This document shows, piece by piece, positions 16,885-24,198 of a stretch of 34,200 bases of DNA. The translations under genes were made by a program, and so were the position numbers. The stretch is from Bacillota bacterium (lineage in GTDB: Bacteria; Bacillota; UBA4882; UBA10575). The first letter of the stretch is position 1; each line of letters begins with the position of its first letter. The notes beneath the pieces were generated by a model that worked only from the letters and a program-made list of their open reading frames with translations, made no database searches and was not told the DNA's origin. The stretch spans positions 1 through 34,200 of the forward strand of contig DUNX01000029.1 in assembly GCA_012839115.1 (NCBI GenBank). Direction: 5' to 3'.

Positions 16885-17706
16885 TCATCTTTCCTCTTCT
16901 TCCGGCACGTCCACTTTTAACAGGGCTTGGGCCCCCAATAACTTCTTGCTACCGCAATCCAGGATGGCCAGGACCACATAGTCCCCGGCCGGTAAGGACA
17001 TGGCTTCGGCAAAAACCATCTCCCGCTCGCCGCCGGGCAAAACCACCGTTTCCGGTAAAGAGAATCTTTTTACCGTTTTTCCCCGGCTATCCCGGATTTC
17101 CACCCGTCCGGACGGATGCAATTGCGTAACCCCGGAATTGACAAAAAGCACCCGGCCGGAAAGGCCGTTTTCCCACTCGACGGTAAAATCCTTTATTCTC
17201 CCAGCCTTCTCTGCTTCTCCCCGGACCGTAAGGAAAACTCCCCCGCCTACCCGGCCGGTCACCACCATTCCGGAGCCCTCTTGTGGGACTTCCGGTACGG
17301 TCTCGACAAAAAAGCCGCTCCAGTAATCGCCGCCTGCCGTTTCCGGCGGAACGGCTCCAAAGATCCTGAAGATCCGCTCTTCACCGGCGGGAATAATCAT
17401 TTCCGCGGGTTCAATCTGCAGCCAGGAAACGACCGAACGGGGCCCGACGGTGGGCAAAAACTCCACTTCGCCCCTGCGGTTGAAGACCCAATCTTGAAAA
17501 TAGATCTTCACCCGGAAGTCCCGGTCTGCCGCACCGGTTACTGCAAAGGACCCCTCAACATGGCCACCCGGTTCCACCTCTATTTCCCAGCGGGGCGGGG
17601 AGATCGAGACGTTCAGGGCCAACGTTGTTTCCGCCGCCAAGGCAAAAAAGCCCACCACTGAGGTGAGCAAAAAAAGACAATACAAGTTTGGCCGTTTTTT
17701 TCGCAA
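16885..17706 (-). CDS. PapD-like tandem Ig-domain periplasmic chaperone candidate
   Basis: Exported protein of 273 residues with signal peptide (about 1-31, ending TTLAL) and two beta-sandwich domains. Domain 1 (about 32-150) runs from NVSISPPRWEIEVEPGG to LQIEPAEMIIPAGEERIFRI and GDYWSGFFVETVPE, resembling the PapD/FimC N-terminal domain with its P-x-R and pre-G1 pattern. Domain 2 (about 170-265) has SGRVLFVNSG, RVEIRDSRGK and LPAGDYVVLAILDCG. DUF916 of the WxL systems has a related fold and is the main alternative, but there is no C-terminal membrane anchor here, which favours a soluble chaperone. TTG start at 17706, 8 nt after AGGAAGG; the longer frame would overlap subunit A. It lies 40 nt after subunit A. 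Confidence 0.7.
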   Translation of the reverse strand: MRKKRPNLYCLFLLTSVVGFFALAAETTLALNVSISPPRWEIEVEPGGHVEGSFAVTGAADRDFRVKIYFQDWVFNRRGEVEFLPTVGPRSVVSWLQIEPAEMIIPAGEERIFRIFGAVPPETAGGDYWSGFFVETVPEVPQEGSGMVVTGRVGGGVFLTVRGEAEKAGRIKDFTVEWENGLSGRVLFVNSGVTQLHPSGRVEIRDSRGKTVKRFSLPETVVLPGGEREMVFAEAMSLPAGDYVVLAILDCGSKKLLGAQALLKVDVPEEEER

Positions 17707-17746
17707 CAGTTTTTCCTTCCTTATCTGCGCTGGTGCGTTGGGTTCA

Positions 17747-18250
17747 TCAGGGCACAAACAGCGTGTAAGTAACTTCATTACTATATTCACCGGCATAGAC
17801 ATCACTAAAGTCACTGTCAATTTTGAGTTCGTAAAGGAACTCAATGGTCTTCTCTTTTGCCCCCGTGTTCAGGGAGGTGTCAAGGACGGCTTCCTGACCC
17901 AAAATGTTATAGGTTTCATTGTTGTCGACGATCCTTATATTCAACGCACTAACCGGTAATTCCTCCTGCCCGTCCTTAAATTTACCGGCCTCAACCTTCA
18001 ATTGCCAATTGACTTTTTTGTTACACCGGTACGTCAAGGTGAATGATTCATCCGTCGTGTATGTACCGGCTTCTTCAATGTCTTCAAATTCAATGGTTTG
18101 ACCAGCCTTGGTCAATTCCAGTTTGGTCACCTCGGGGACGGTGACCTTCAGTCTGTGAAAGGCTTCAGCCTCGACACTCGCCGCCATTGCCGCCCCGGCC
18201 GCTGATAAAACTAACAAGAAGGTCAACAGAAGGATGCTTGTCCGCTTCAA
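17747..18250 (-). CDS. Secreted beta-sandwich subunit A, first gene of the operon
   Basis: Unknown surface or periplasmic subunit; about 167 residues with signal peptide ending SAAGAAMAA. The mature domain starts with an alternating strand HRLKVTVPEVTKLEL (like subunit D), then has NWQLKVEAGKF, LNIRIVDNNETY and the final strand GEYSNEVTYTLFVP. The W-x-L motif and last strand also resemble WxL domains and spore-coat-U/fimbrial subunits. Three in-frame starts crowd the AGGAGG site: ATG 18256 (2 nt away), GTG 18253 (5 nt) and TTG 18250 (8 nt); TTG has the best spacing. Being first after the class II riboswitch, it is probably the most abundant product, as expected for a major subunit. Confidence 0.78.
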   Translation of the reverse strand: MKRTSILLLTFLLVLSAAGAAMAASVEAEAFHRLKVTVPEVTKLELTKAGQTIEFEDIEEAGTYTTDESFTLTYRCNKKVNWQLKVEAGKFKDGQEELPVSALNIRIVDNNETYNILGQEAVLDTSLNTGAKEKTIEFLYELKIDSDFSDVYAGEYSNEVTYTLFVP

Positions 18251-18296
18251 CACCATTACCTCCTTTAAGAATTTTCTCTTTAAACATTCCCAGAAA

Positions 18297-18329
18297 CAAA
18301 AAACCGACGCTCCTATTATTAGCGCCGGT
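18297..18329 (-). terminator. Intrinsic terminator of the class II riboswitch
   Basis: On the minus strand ACCGGCGCT (18321-18329) pairs with AGCGTCGGT (18303-18311), nine pairs with one G-U, followed by TTTTTTG. It lies about 45 nt before the subunit A start, so it acts as an attenuator rather than an operon end. Its 5' arm overlaps the 3' strand of aptamer helix P1 (18318-18324). Confidence 0.9.
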
Positions 18330-18393
18330 TTCACTACTCGCTCCCTCCAGACCAAGTGACCACGTACTACCTGGAGATCATTGCTTCGCTAAT
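18318..18393 (-). promoter_or_regulatory. Class II cyclic di-GMP riboswitch
   Basis: The minus-strand leader matches, by memory, the class II c-di-GMP aptamer solved from Clostridium acetobutylicum. Shared blocks in order are A-GCAATGAT, GGT, GG-TCACTTG, a short hairpin, then GAGTAGTG-AAACCG-C. Helix P1 is perfect: ATTAGCG (18387-18393) with CGCTAAT (18318-18324). An inner helix CTCCAG/CTGGAG is also perfect. P1 and the terminator compete for 18321-18324, so ligand binding should disrupt the terminator: an ON switch. The terminator and P1 are seen directly; the class assignment should be tested with the Rfam c-di-GMP-II model. Confidence 0.85.
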
Positions 18394-18427
18394 GGTATAG
18401 CACTGATGAAATTTTTACCGTAATAAC

Positions 18428-18456
18428 AGATTACAACAAATTGTTCTATTTGTCAA
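18428..18456 (-). promoter_or_regulatory. Sigma-A-type promoter of the subunit A operon
   Basis: TTGACA (18451-18456), 17 bp, TAATCT (18428-18433) on the minus strand. It lies in the gap after alr and gives a transcript starting near 18421, about 28 nt before the class II aptamer. Confidence 0.85.
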
Positions 18457-18484
18457 CATTTTTCATGTTTTTTTATCTTTTTTT

Positions 18485-19654
18485 TCATTTTTCCCGGGCG
18501 TTTACGCCTGCGTGCAACCATACCCTGGGCACCCGGTCACTGAGCATACAGACGACTTCATAGTTGATTGTCCCCAAAAGCCCGGCCACTTCGTCCACGG
18601 AGATCTCTTCCTCTCCCTGTTTCCCGATTAAAACCGCTTCTTCGCCCGGTTCCACAGCCAAGTCCTCGACATCGGCCATGCACTGGTCCATACAGATCCG
18701 GCCCACCAAAGGGAAGGATTTTCCTCTCAGTAAAACCCGGGCCTCCCCGGATAACAACCGGCTCCAGCCGTCGGCATAACCCAGCGGCAGGGTGACAATA
18801 TTTGTTGCCCTTTTGGTATGGTAGATCCGGCCGTAACTGATCCCGGTCCCCGGCGGAACCCGTTTTACCTGAACAACCCGGGCTTTTAACGACAAAGCCG
18901 GTTTGAGCGGCAACCGGTCGCGGGGTGTCTCTGCCGAAGGGTAGAGGCCGTAGATAATAATCCCCGGCCGGACCAGGTCAAAATAGCTCTCCGGCAGGTT
19001 AATAATGGCCCCGCTGTTCGCTATATGCTTCAGGGGGATTCTCATCCCCGCTTCCGCCAGGTTGTTGAGGACTTCTTTAAAAAGGTCCAGTTGCTTGTAG
19101 GCGAAAGTCAGATCCGCCTCGTCGGCAGTGGCAAAATGGGAATAAACCCCTTCCACTTCCAGATTGGGCAGGGCCGCGACCTTCCGGGCCAAACCCGGCG
19201 CCTCCCCAGGCGGGACCCCCACCCGGCCCATGCCGGTATCGACCTTCAAGTGCACCCGGGCCTCCTGTCCGCGCCTGCCGGCTCCGGCCGAGAGCGCCCG
19301 GGCGCTCTCCTCCCCGGCAATGGTCGCGGTCAGGCTGTAGTCCAAAAAGGTCTCTGCCTGGTCCGGGAGGAGCGGCGTAAAGACCAGGACCGGGCGGTCG
19401 ATCCCGGCCTCCCGCAGAAGAATCCCTTCTTCCGGTATGGCTACCCCCAACCGGGTGGCGCCCGCTTCCAGGGCCGCCCTGGCCGTAGCTACAGCGCCGT
19501 GGCCGTAAGCTTCAGCCTTAACCACGGCCATAATCTCCGGCGCCTTTGTCCCCTGCCTGGTAAACCGCCGGATCTGCCGGATATTCTCCCGGATCGCCTC
19601 CAGATCCACCTCCGCCCAAACCGGCCTGATTATCTCCTTCTCATATCTTGCCAC
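18485..19654 (-). CDS. alr: Alanine racemase
   Basis: PLP enzyme interconverting L- and D-alanine for peptidoglycan. The 389-residue protein has the PLP lysine at Lys46 in VVKAEAYGHG (usual VVKADAYGHG) and the second catalytic residue, Tyr274, in GTGISYGRIY. It also has VDTGMGRVG, HIANSGA and CMDQCMADV. GTG start at 19654 with GAGGGGG 7 nt upstream; the start lies 14 nt inside the end of nnr in another frame, so translation is probably coupled. It is the last gene of the CDF-cheR-acpS-nnr-alr run. In Bacillus, alr is linked to the MazEF-type genes; here those are 9 kb away. Confidence 0.97.
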   Translation of the reverse strand: MARYEKEIIRPVWAEVDLEAIRENIRQIRRFTRQGTKAPEIMAVVKAEAYGHGAVATARAALEAGATRLGVAIPEEGILLREAGIDRPVLVFTPLLPDQAETFLDYSLTATIAGEESARALSAGAGRRGQEARVHLKVDTGMGRVGVPPGEAPGLARKVAALPNLEVEGVYSHFATADEADLTFAYKQLDLFKEVLNNLAEAGMRIPLKHIANSGAIINLPESYFDLVRPGIIIYGLYPSAETPRDRLPLKPALSLKARVVQVKRVPPGTGISYGRIYHTKRATNIVTLPLGYADGWSRLLSGEARVLLRGKSFPLVGRICMDQCMADVEDLAVEPGEEAVLIGKQGEEEISVDEVAGLLGTINYEVVCMLSDRVPRVWLHAGVNAREK

Positions 19655-21131
19655 ATTCCGTCCCCCTCTTAATAACCAGCGCAAGTCTTTGCAAGAGGTC
19701 GCCGGCGATCATCCCCGCAGCGCCAAGCTGGGCGACGGCCAGATCGCCGGCGGCGCCATGGAGGTAGACCCCGAGAACAGCGGCTTTTTCCGGGGAAAGC
19801 CCCTGGGCCAGCAAACCCCCGATCACACCGGCCAGAACATCCCCGGTTCCCCCGGTGGCCAAGCCGGAATTCCCGGTGGGATTGATATAGACCGCGCCTT
19901 CCGGCGGGGCCACAAGGGTGACGGCATCTTTCAGGACAAGGACCACACCCCACTGGCGCGCTTTCTCCCGCACCAGGTCCAGGCGTTCCGCCCGTACCGT
20001 ATCCGGGCTGACCCTGCATAAGCGGGCCATCTCTCCCAGGTGCGGCGTGAGCACCGCCGGACCCTGCAGTTGCTGCCACCAGCCCTCTTCCCCGGCCAGC
20101 AAATTCAAGGCATCGGCATCCAAGACCTTTGGTTGTTCCGCCGCAAGGAGCCTCCAGAGGAGTTCCTTCCCGTCCGCCGCCCGGGAAAGCCCCGGTCCCA
20201 TAACCACCGCCTGAAAATCCTCCCAGCGCAAAGCCGGCCAGCGGGTTGTCATCAATTCCGGCGGTTTCTCCGGCAGCGCCAGGCCCTCCCGGAGGCCCAG
20301 GGTCACCAGGCCCGTCCCGCAACGGAGCGCGGCAAGACCGGCCAAAACCGGGGCCCCGGTCAAACCCGGACTACCCCCCACGACCAAAAGACGCCCGTAA
20401 TTGCCTTTATGACTGTCGGAAATCCGGGGCGGTAACAACGCCGCCGCTTCTTCCGGATCAAGGGTATAAAAGGAGGCCGGCCCCGCCAACAAGGGACCGG
20501 GCAGGCCGATGGTATCCACCACCACCTCCCCGGCGGCTTCCCGCCCGGGAAAAAGCATCAGCCCTACTTTAGGCCGGCCGAAAGTAACCGTTAAACGGGC
20601 GCGGACCGCCGGCCCGGAAATTCCGCCGGTATCCGCCTCCACCCCTGAAGGGATATCAACGGCTGTCACCGGTAACCCGGAACCGTTGATTTCCGTAATC
20701 AAGCGGGCATAGTCGCCGGTGACCGTTCCCCGGAACCCCGTTCCCAGCAGGGCGTCGATAATCAGTCCATAATCCTTAATCAGCCCGGGCGCCTGCAGAA
20801 CCTCATCCCACGGCCGGTCCGGAACCCCGAAACCCAAAGCCATCTCCTTGTTGGCTGCGGCGTCCGGCGGCAACTCCGTCCCCGGTCCGGGATGAAAGAC
20901 CGTCACTTCCCAGCCGGCCGCCAGGAGCAGGCGGGCGACGGCCCACCCGTCACCGCCGTTGTTGCCGGTTCCGGCAAAAACAGCAGTCCGCACCGGGGCA
21001 AACCTCTCCCGTACCGCCCCGGCTACCGCCTGCGCCGCATGTTCCATGAGGATAATTCCGGGAATCTTATAGTCTTCAATTGCCCGCCGGTCAATGGCTT
21101 TCATCTCACCGGCGGTGACCACCGGCTGCAT
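19641..21131 (-). CDS. nnr: Bifunctional NAD(P)H-hydrate epimerase / ADP-dependent dehydratase
   Basis: Repairs hydrated NADH and NADPH: the N-terminal YjeF domain epimerises and the C-terminal kinase-like domain dehydrates with ADP. The 496-residue fusion has FAGTGNNGGDGWAVARLL near residue 55 and AVDIPSGVEADTG in the epimerase half. The dehydratase half has GNYGRLLVVGGSPG, VVMGPGLS and NPTGNSGLATGGTGDVLAG. The ATG follows GGAGGGGG and lies 2 nt after the acpS stop. The acpS-nnr-alr order is common in Clostridia. Nothing unusual is seen. Confidence 0.97.
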   Translation of the reverse strand: MQPVVTAGEMKAIDRRAIEDYKIPGIILMEHAAQAVAGAVRERFAPVRTAVFAGTGNNGGDGWAVARLLLAAGWEVTVFHPGPGTELPPDAAANKEMALGFGVPDRPWDEVLQAPGLIKDYGLIIDALLGTGFRGTVTGDYARLITEINGSGLPVTAVDIPSGVEADTGGISGPAVRARLTVTFGRPKVGLMLFPGREAAGEVVVDTIGLPGPLLAGPASFYTLDPEEAAALLPPRISDSHKGNYGRLLVVGGSPGLTGAPVLAGLAALRCGTGLVTLGLREGLALPEKPPELMTTRWPALRWEDFQAVVMGPGLSRAADGKELLWRLLAAEQPKVLDADALNLLAGEEGWWQQLQGPAVLTPHLGEMARLCRVSPDTVRAERLDLVREKARQWGVVLVLKDAVTLVAPPEGAVYINPTGNSGLATGGTGDVLAGVIGGLLAQGLSPEKAAVLGVYLHGAAGDLAVAQLGAAGMIAGDLLQRLALVIKRGTECGKI

Positions 21132-21133
21132 GA

Positions 21134-21505
21134 TTATTCCCCCTCCAGGATTACCTGGGCGATCGCATAGTCCCCGCTATGGGAGAGTGAGAGGTGGGCC
21201 GTTCTTATCCCCTCTGCCGCAAGGTGGGTGGAGAGACGGCTGGAAAAGCAAAGATACGGCGCTCCCAAGTGGTCATTCTTTACCTCCACCTCCCGCCAGT
21301 GGAAAGAGCGCATCCCGGTCCCCAAGGCTTTGTAAAAAGCCTCCTTGGCGGCAAAACGCGCTGCCAAACGATGGGGGGAGGCGCCGCAGGTCACCCGTTC
21401 TTCCGGGGAAAAAACCCTCTTTGCCAAACGTTCCCCTCTACGGGCCAAAGCCAGGGCAAACCTGGAAACCTCAACTATGTCTACGCCCATACCTTTAATC
21501 CTGAT
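21134..21505 (-). CDS. acpS: Holo-[acyl-carrier-protein] synthase
   Basis: Transfers 4'-phosphopantetheine from CoA to a Ser of ACP. Motifs are GVDIVEVSRF (Mg-binding Asp) and ARFAAKEAFYKALGTG (catalytic-region Glu and Lys), then LSLSHSGDYAIAQV near the end. AcpS proteins normally begin M-I-x-G-I-G-x-D; here the only standard start is ATG at 21490, which would remove that first strand. Five codons upstream, in frame, is ATC at 21505, 8 nt after a perfect GGGAGG (21514-21519). It would give (M)RIKGMGVDIVEV, exactly the expected length. I annotate the ATC start; with ATG the gene would be 118 codons and have only AGGA as ribosome site. Confidence 0.93.
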   Translation of the reverse strand: MRIKGMGVDIVEVSRFALALARRGERLAKRVFSPEERVTCGASPHRLAARFAAKEAFYKALGTGMRSFHWREVEVKNDHLGAPYLCFSSRLSTHLAAEGIRTAHLSLSHSGDYAIAQVILEGE

Positions 21506-21523
21506 CGCTAAAACCTCCCTACT

Positions 21524-22312
21524 CTATAGAGCCCCCGCCGTCCTTTTTTTATAAAAGGAATAACGGACGGTTTCAAAGCCCAGTTGCTTATAGCCGAGGA
21601 GCGGTTCGGTCCCGCCGACCAAAAGATAACCGCCGTCGCGCAACGAACCGTAAAACTTTTGGTAGAGATCGCTTTTGGCTTCTTCGGCAAAATAAATGAC
21701 CACATTTCTGCAGAGGATCAGATCAAGACCGGTGGGGAAAGGATCCAGCAACAGGTTATGACGCTGGAAATTAACCCGCTTTTTTATCTCCGGCGACAGG
21801 TGATAGTAACCCTTTTCTTCCCGGAAATAACGTTCCAGCAGCTCTTGGGGCAGGGATTTCACCTCATTCAGGCCGTAAACCCCCTCGCGGGCCCGTTTCA
21901 ACACCTGACCGTCCACATCAGTGGCGAGGATCTCCGCGCTATAAAGAGCCTGCAACTCCTTTAGAATAATCGCCACCGAATAGGGTTCCGCACCTGTGGC
22001 ACACCCGGCGCTCCAGATTTTCGGGTTCGGATTTTTCTGCAATAATTCGGGGATTACCTTTTCCCAAAGATAAAAATAGCATTCCGGGTTCCGGAAAAAC
22101 TCGGAAACATTTATTGTGAGTTTCTTCAAAAAAATTTGGAACCGTTGGGGATCGGTCTTTAAGACCTGGAGATACTCATCATAATCTTTCACTTGCCACA
22201 GGTTCATCAGGGATTTGATTCTCCTGTCCAACTGCTGGCTCTTGTAAAGTGAAAGATCGATACCGCACAACAGGGAGGCCTGCTCCTTAAACTCCTGGTA
22301 GCTCAAGGGCAT
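21524..22312 (-). CDS. CheR-type SAM-dependent protein methyltransferase
   Basis: Predicted glutamate O-methyltransferase of chemoreceptors or a related receptor. The 262-residue protein has the N-terminal helical CheR domain (MPLSYQEFKEQASLLCGIDLS) and the SAM fold with SAGCATGAEPYSVAIIL, EILATDVDGQVLKRA, and DLILCRNVVIYF, plus GGTEPL near the end. Length is typical. No other chemotaxis gene is in the window, so its receptor is unknown; orphan CheR proteins also act in other signalling pathways. The start at 22312 has a weak GGCGGG site; the frame is open further upstream but without family similarity. It is in the CDF-to-alr run. Confidence 0.9.
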   Translation of the reverse strand: MPLSYQEFKEQASLLCGIDLSLYKSQQLDRRIKSLMNLWQVKDYDEYLQVLKTDPQRFQIFLKKLTINVSEFFRNPECYFYLWEKVIPELLQKNPNPKIWSAGCATGAEPYSVAIILKELQALYSAEILATDVDGQVLKRAREGVYGLNEVKSLPQELLERYFREEKGYYHLSPEIKKRVNFQRHNLLLDPFPTGLDLILCRNVVIYFAEEAKSDLYQKFYGSLRDGGYLLVGGTEPLLGYKQLGFETVRYSFYKKRTAGAL

Positions 22313-22406
22313 TTTCTTAATTCCCGCCTTTCCCGGTCCGGACAAATTCTCTTCACAAAAATAAACCCACGCGTACGCGGCTGCCGTATCGACCGGCGCC
22401 GCGGGT

Positions 22407-23423
22407 TCACGGCATATTGTTGTTTCGACAAACAACCGGGTTTTCCTGCTCCTTCTCCGGAAGCCCGGAAACTGCGGGAGACTCCCCCGCCTGCGCATCA
22501 ATGTCAACGTGAACCACGACCCCGGCCCGCAAGACGCCGGCCAGATTCTTCTCCACCTCGTCCGCCACCCGGTGGGCTTCGACCAGGTCGAGTCCGGGCG
22601 GCACTTCTATATGCAAGGAGATCTCCCGGTGAAACCCGTAATCATGAACCTGGATCCCGTGTATCCTGTTGACTCCCTTTACTGTCCCGGCCACTTCCCT
22701 GATCTTGGCCAGCGTCTCCGGGGAAGGCGAGGCCCCCAGCAACCTGTTGCTGGAAGAGAGGGCTAATTTCCATCCGGTGTAGACGACAAACCCGGCGACC
22801 GCCGCCCCCAAAAGGGAATCTGTCTGGTACCAACCCCTGACCGCCAGGATGTTACCGGCGGCAACAAGTAACGAGGAGATGGCGTCGGCCCGGTGGTGCC
22901 AGCCGTCGGCCTTCAAGGCCTCGGAATCAATCTCATCCCCGAGTCGAAAAGCAAACCTGGCCATTGCTTCCTTACACAGGGCGGAGAATAAGAAAACAGC
23001 AGAAACCCACCAGCCCCCGCCCACCACCTGCGGGGCAAAGAACCTTTTCGCCGAGGAAACCACCAATTCCAACCCGGTCACAACCAACAGGACGGCAATG
23101 ACTAAAGTAGCGATGGTCTCCATCCTGCCGTGCCCGTGCGGATGCTCGGGGTCGGGCTCTTTTTCGCCGATCTTGAACCCGACGAAAACCACGATTGAAG
23201 AGGCAATATCAGAAAAAGTATGCACCGCATCGGCAATCGCGGCCATACTCCCGATGGCGATCCCGATAATAAGCTTCACTGTGAAGAGGAAAAGGTTCCC
23301 GGTAATACTCACCACCGCCTCGAGCAACCCACGGTCGGTCCGGGACCCCGTTTTCTCCTTTTTTACCTCCCTGTCCTGCGGCCGGTTACGCGCCCTCCGC
23401 TGCGGGCAAAAAAAGCTTCGCAC
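22407..23423 (-). CDS. Cation diffusion facilitator family transporter
   Basis: Predicted divalent-metal/proton antiporter (Zn, Fe, Mn or Co) of the inner membrane, 338 residues. Six hydrophobic helices are followed by a cytoplasmic domain from about 235 with the ferredoxin-like pattern VKGVNRIHGIQVHDYG and ISLHIEVPPG. Metal-site motifs are DAVHTFSDIASS in helix 2 and ALKADGWHHRADAISSL in helix 5; HPHGHGRME lies between helices 2 and 3. The final 30 residues are Glu- and Pro-rich. The GTG start follows AAGGGG. It is first in the transcript that runs to alr, behind the promoter at 23540-23568. Metal specificity cannot be read. Confidence 0.93.
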   Translation of the reverse strand: MRSFFCPQRRARNRPQDREVKKEKTGSRTDRGLLEAVVSITGNLFLFTVKLIIGIAIGSMAAIADAVHTFSDIASSIVVFVGFKIGEKEPDPEHPHGHGRMETIATLVIAVLLVVTGLELVVSSAKRFFAPQVVGGGWWVSAVFLFSALCKEAMARFAFRLGDEIDSEALKADGWHHRADAISSLLVAAGNILAVRGWYQTDSLLGAAVAGFVVYTGWKLALSSSNRLLGASPSPETLAKIREVAGTVKGVNRIHGIQVHDYGFHREISLHIEVPPGLDLVEAHRVADEVEKNLAGVLRAGVVVHVDIDAQAGESPAVSGLPEKEQENPVVCRNNNMP

Positions 23424-23539
23424 CTTAACCCCTTCCTTCTGGAGAAAAATAAAAGCCCATGGGTTTCGCGCGGCACACGCCCGCGTCCCACAGGGCCCGG
23501 TTCACCTGCCGCCCGCCGGCGGGCCTTAATCATGATATG

Positions 23540-23568
23540 ATTATATCCTATTTTTGTGCCACTGTGAA
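23540..23568 (-). promoter_or_regulatory. Promoter for the CDF-cheR-acpS-nnr-alr transcript
   Basis: TTCACA (23563-23568), 17 bp, TATAAT (23540-23545) on the minus strand. The -10 is perfect and the -35 matches 5 of 6. About 110 nt of GC-rich leader separates it from the CDF start. Confidence 0.75.
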
Positions 23569-23616
23569 GAAAAAAAGAGATTTTGGTCTCACGCAACCCG
23601 GGATTTCTTTCCTTTC

Positions 23617-23645
23617 TTGAGAATTTTCCCCCTTTCGGCTATAAT
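23617..23645 (+). promoter_or_regulatory. Promoter for the 23700 gene
   Basis: TTGAGA (23617-23622), 17 bp, TATAAT (23640-23645) on the plus strand, about 55 nt before the ATG at 23700. It is divergent from the CDF promoter, with about 50 bp between the two -35 boxes. Confidence 0.82.
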
Positions 23646-23699
23646 AAAGGCAACGCGCGCGAATAAGCGTGCCGGCCTTTACCGCAGGGGGTGAGTGGA

Positions 23700-24107
23700 A
23701 TGAAAAAAAAGAGACGCCGCATTTCCGGAACCGGGCGCACGACCCTGTCCCCGGTAGACGGTGGAAAAACCGGTAAGATCCAGCCGGTCCTGCAGTACCA
23801 GAAACCCTTTTCCCGCCCGGGATCCCTAACCGAACTCTTTTTACTTTTAAAAAACAATACCAGCCGACGGGTGGAGGGGTGGCTGACCATCACCCCACCC
23901 CCCCGCTGGGGTATTGAGCCGGGAAAACGCTTAATGATTGCGATCCGCCCGGGAGGGACGATCATGGCAGAGTTCTATCTTGCCACCCCTGACCTGCCCG
24001 GCCCGGGCCCCCACCTTCTGCAGATTACGGTGACGGAAAGAAACGACCTGCTGGCGGAGGCCGCTTTCGACCTCCGCGCCGGTCTCCTCTTCCCGGTTGA
24101 CGGTTGA
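23700..24107 (+). CDS. Small protein with NEW3-like beta-sandwich, function unknown
   Basis: 135 residues; I do not recognise a family. The first ten residues are very basic (MKKKRRRISG) but there is no hydrophobic segment, so no clear export signal. From about residue 35 the pattern LTELFLLLKNNTSRRVEGWL, then PPPRWGIEPGKRLMIAIRPG and HLLQITVTE is that of an Ig-like NEW3/CARDB domain. The Ig domains at the start of the usher-like protein (12302) have a similar look, but that may be convergence. ATG with GGGGGTGAG upstream and a near-consensus promoter support a real, separately transcribed gene. It is the only plus-strand gene between 15 and 30 kb. The following 90 bp hold GC-rich hairpins without a T run. 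Confidence 0.7.
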   Translation: MKKKRRRISGTGRTTLSPVDGGKTGKIQPVLQYQKPFSRPGSLTELFLLLKNNTSRRVEGWLTITPPPRWGIEPGKRLMIAIRPGGTIMAEFYLATPDLPGPGPHLLQITVTERNDLLAEAAFDLRAGLLFPVDG

Positions 24108-24198
24108 GCCCCGCCGGGGCCGGCTGTGTCCGGGCAGTGACCCGGAGGTCCTTGATTAACAGCTTCAATCCGTAACACCCGCCGGCGCGCACCCGCTT

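Noticed and set aside
18318-18393. T-box leader for the subunit A operon.
   Set aside because: No GGGTGG-ACCGCG antiterminator motif or specifier loop, and no amino-acid gene follows; the class II c-di-GMP aptamer explains the conserved blocks.
24110-24170. Terminator after the 23700 gene.
   Set aside because: GC-rich hairpins are present but none is followed by a T run on the plus strand or the minus strand.
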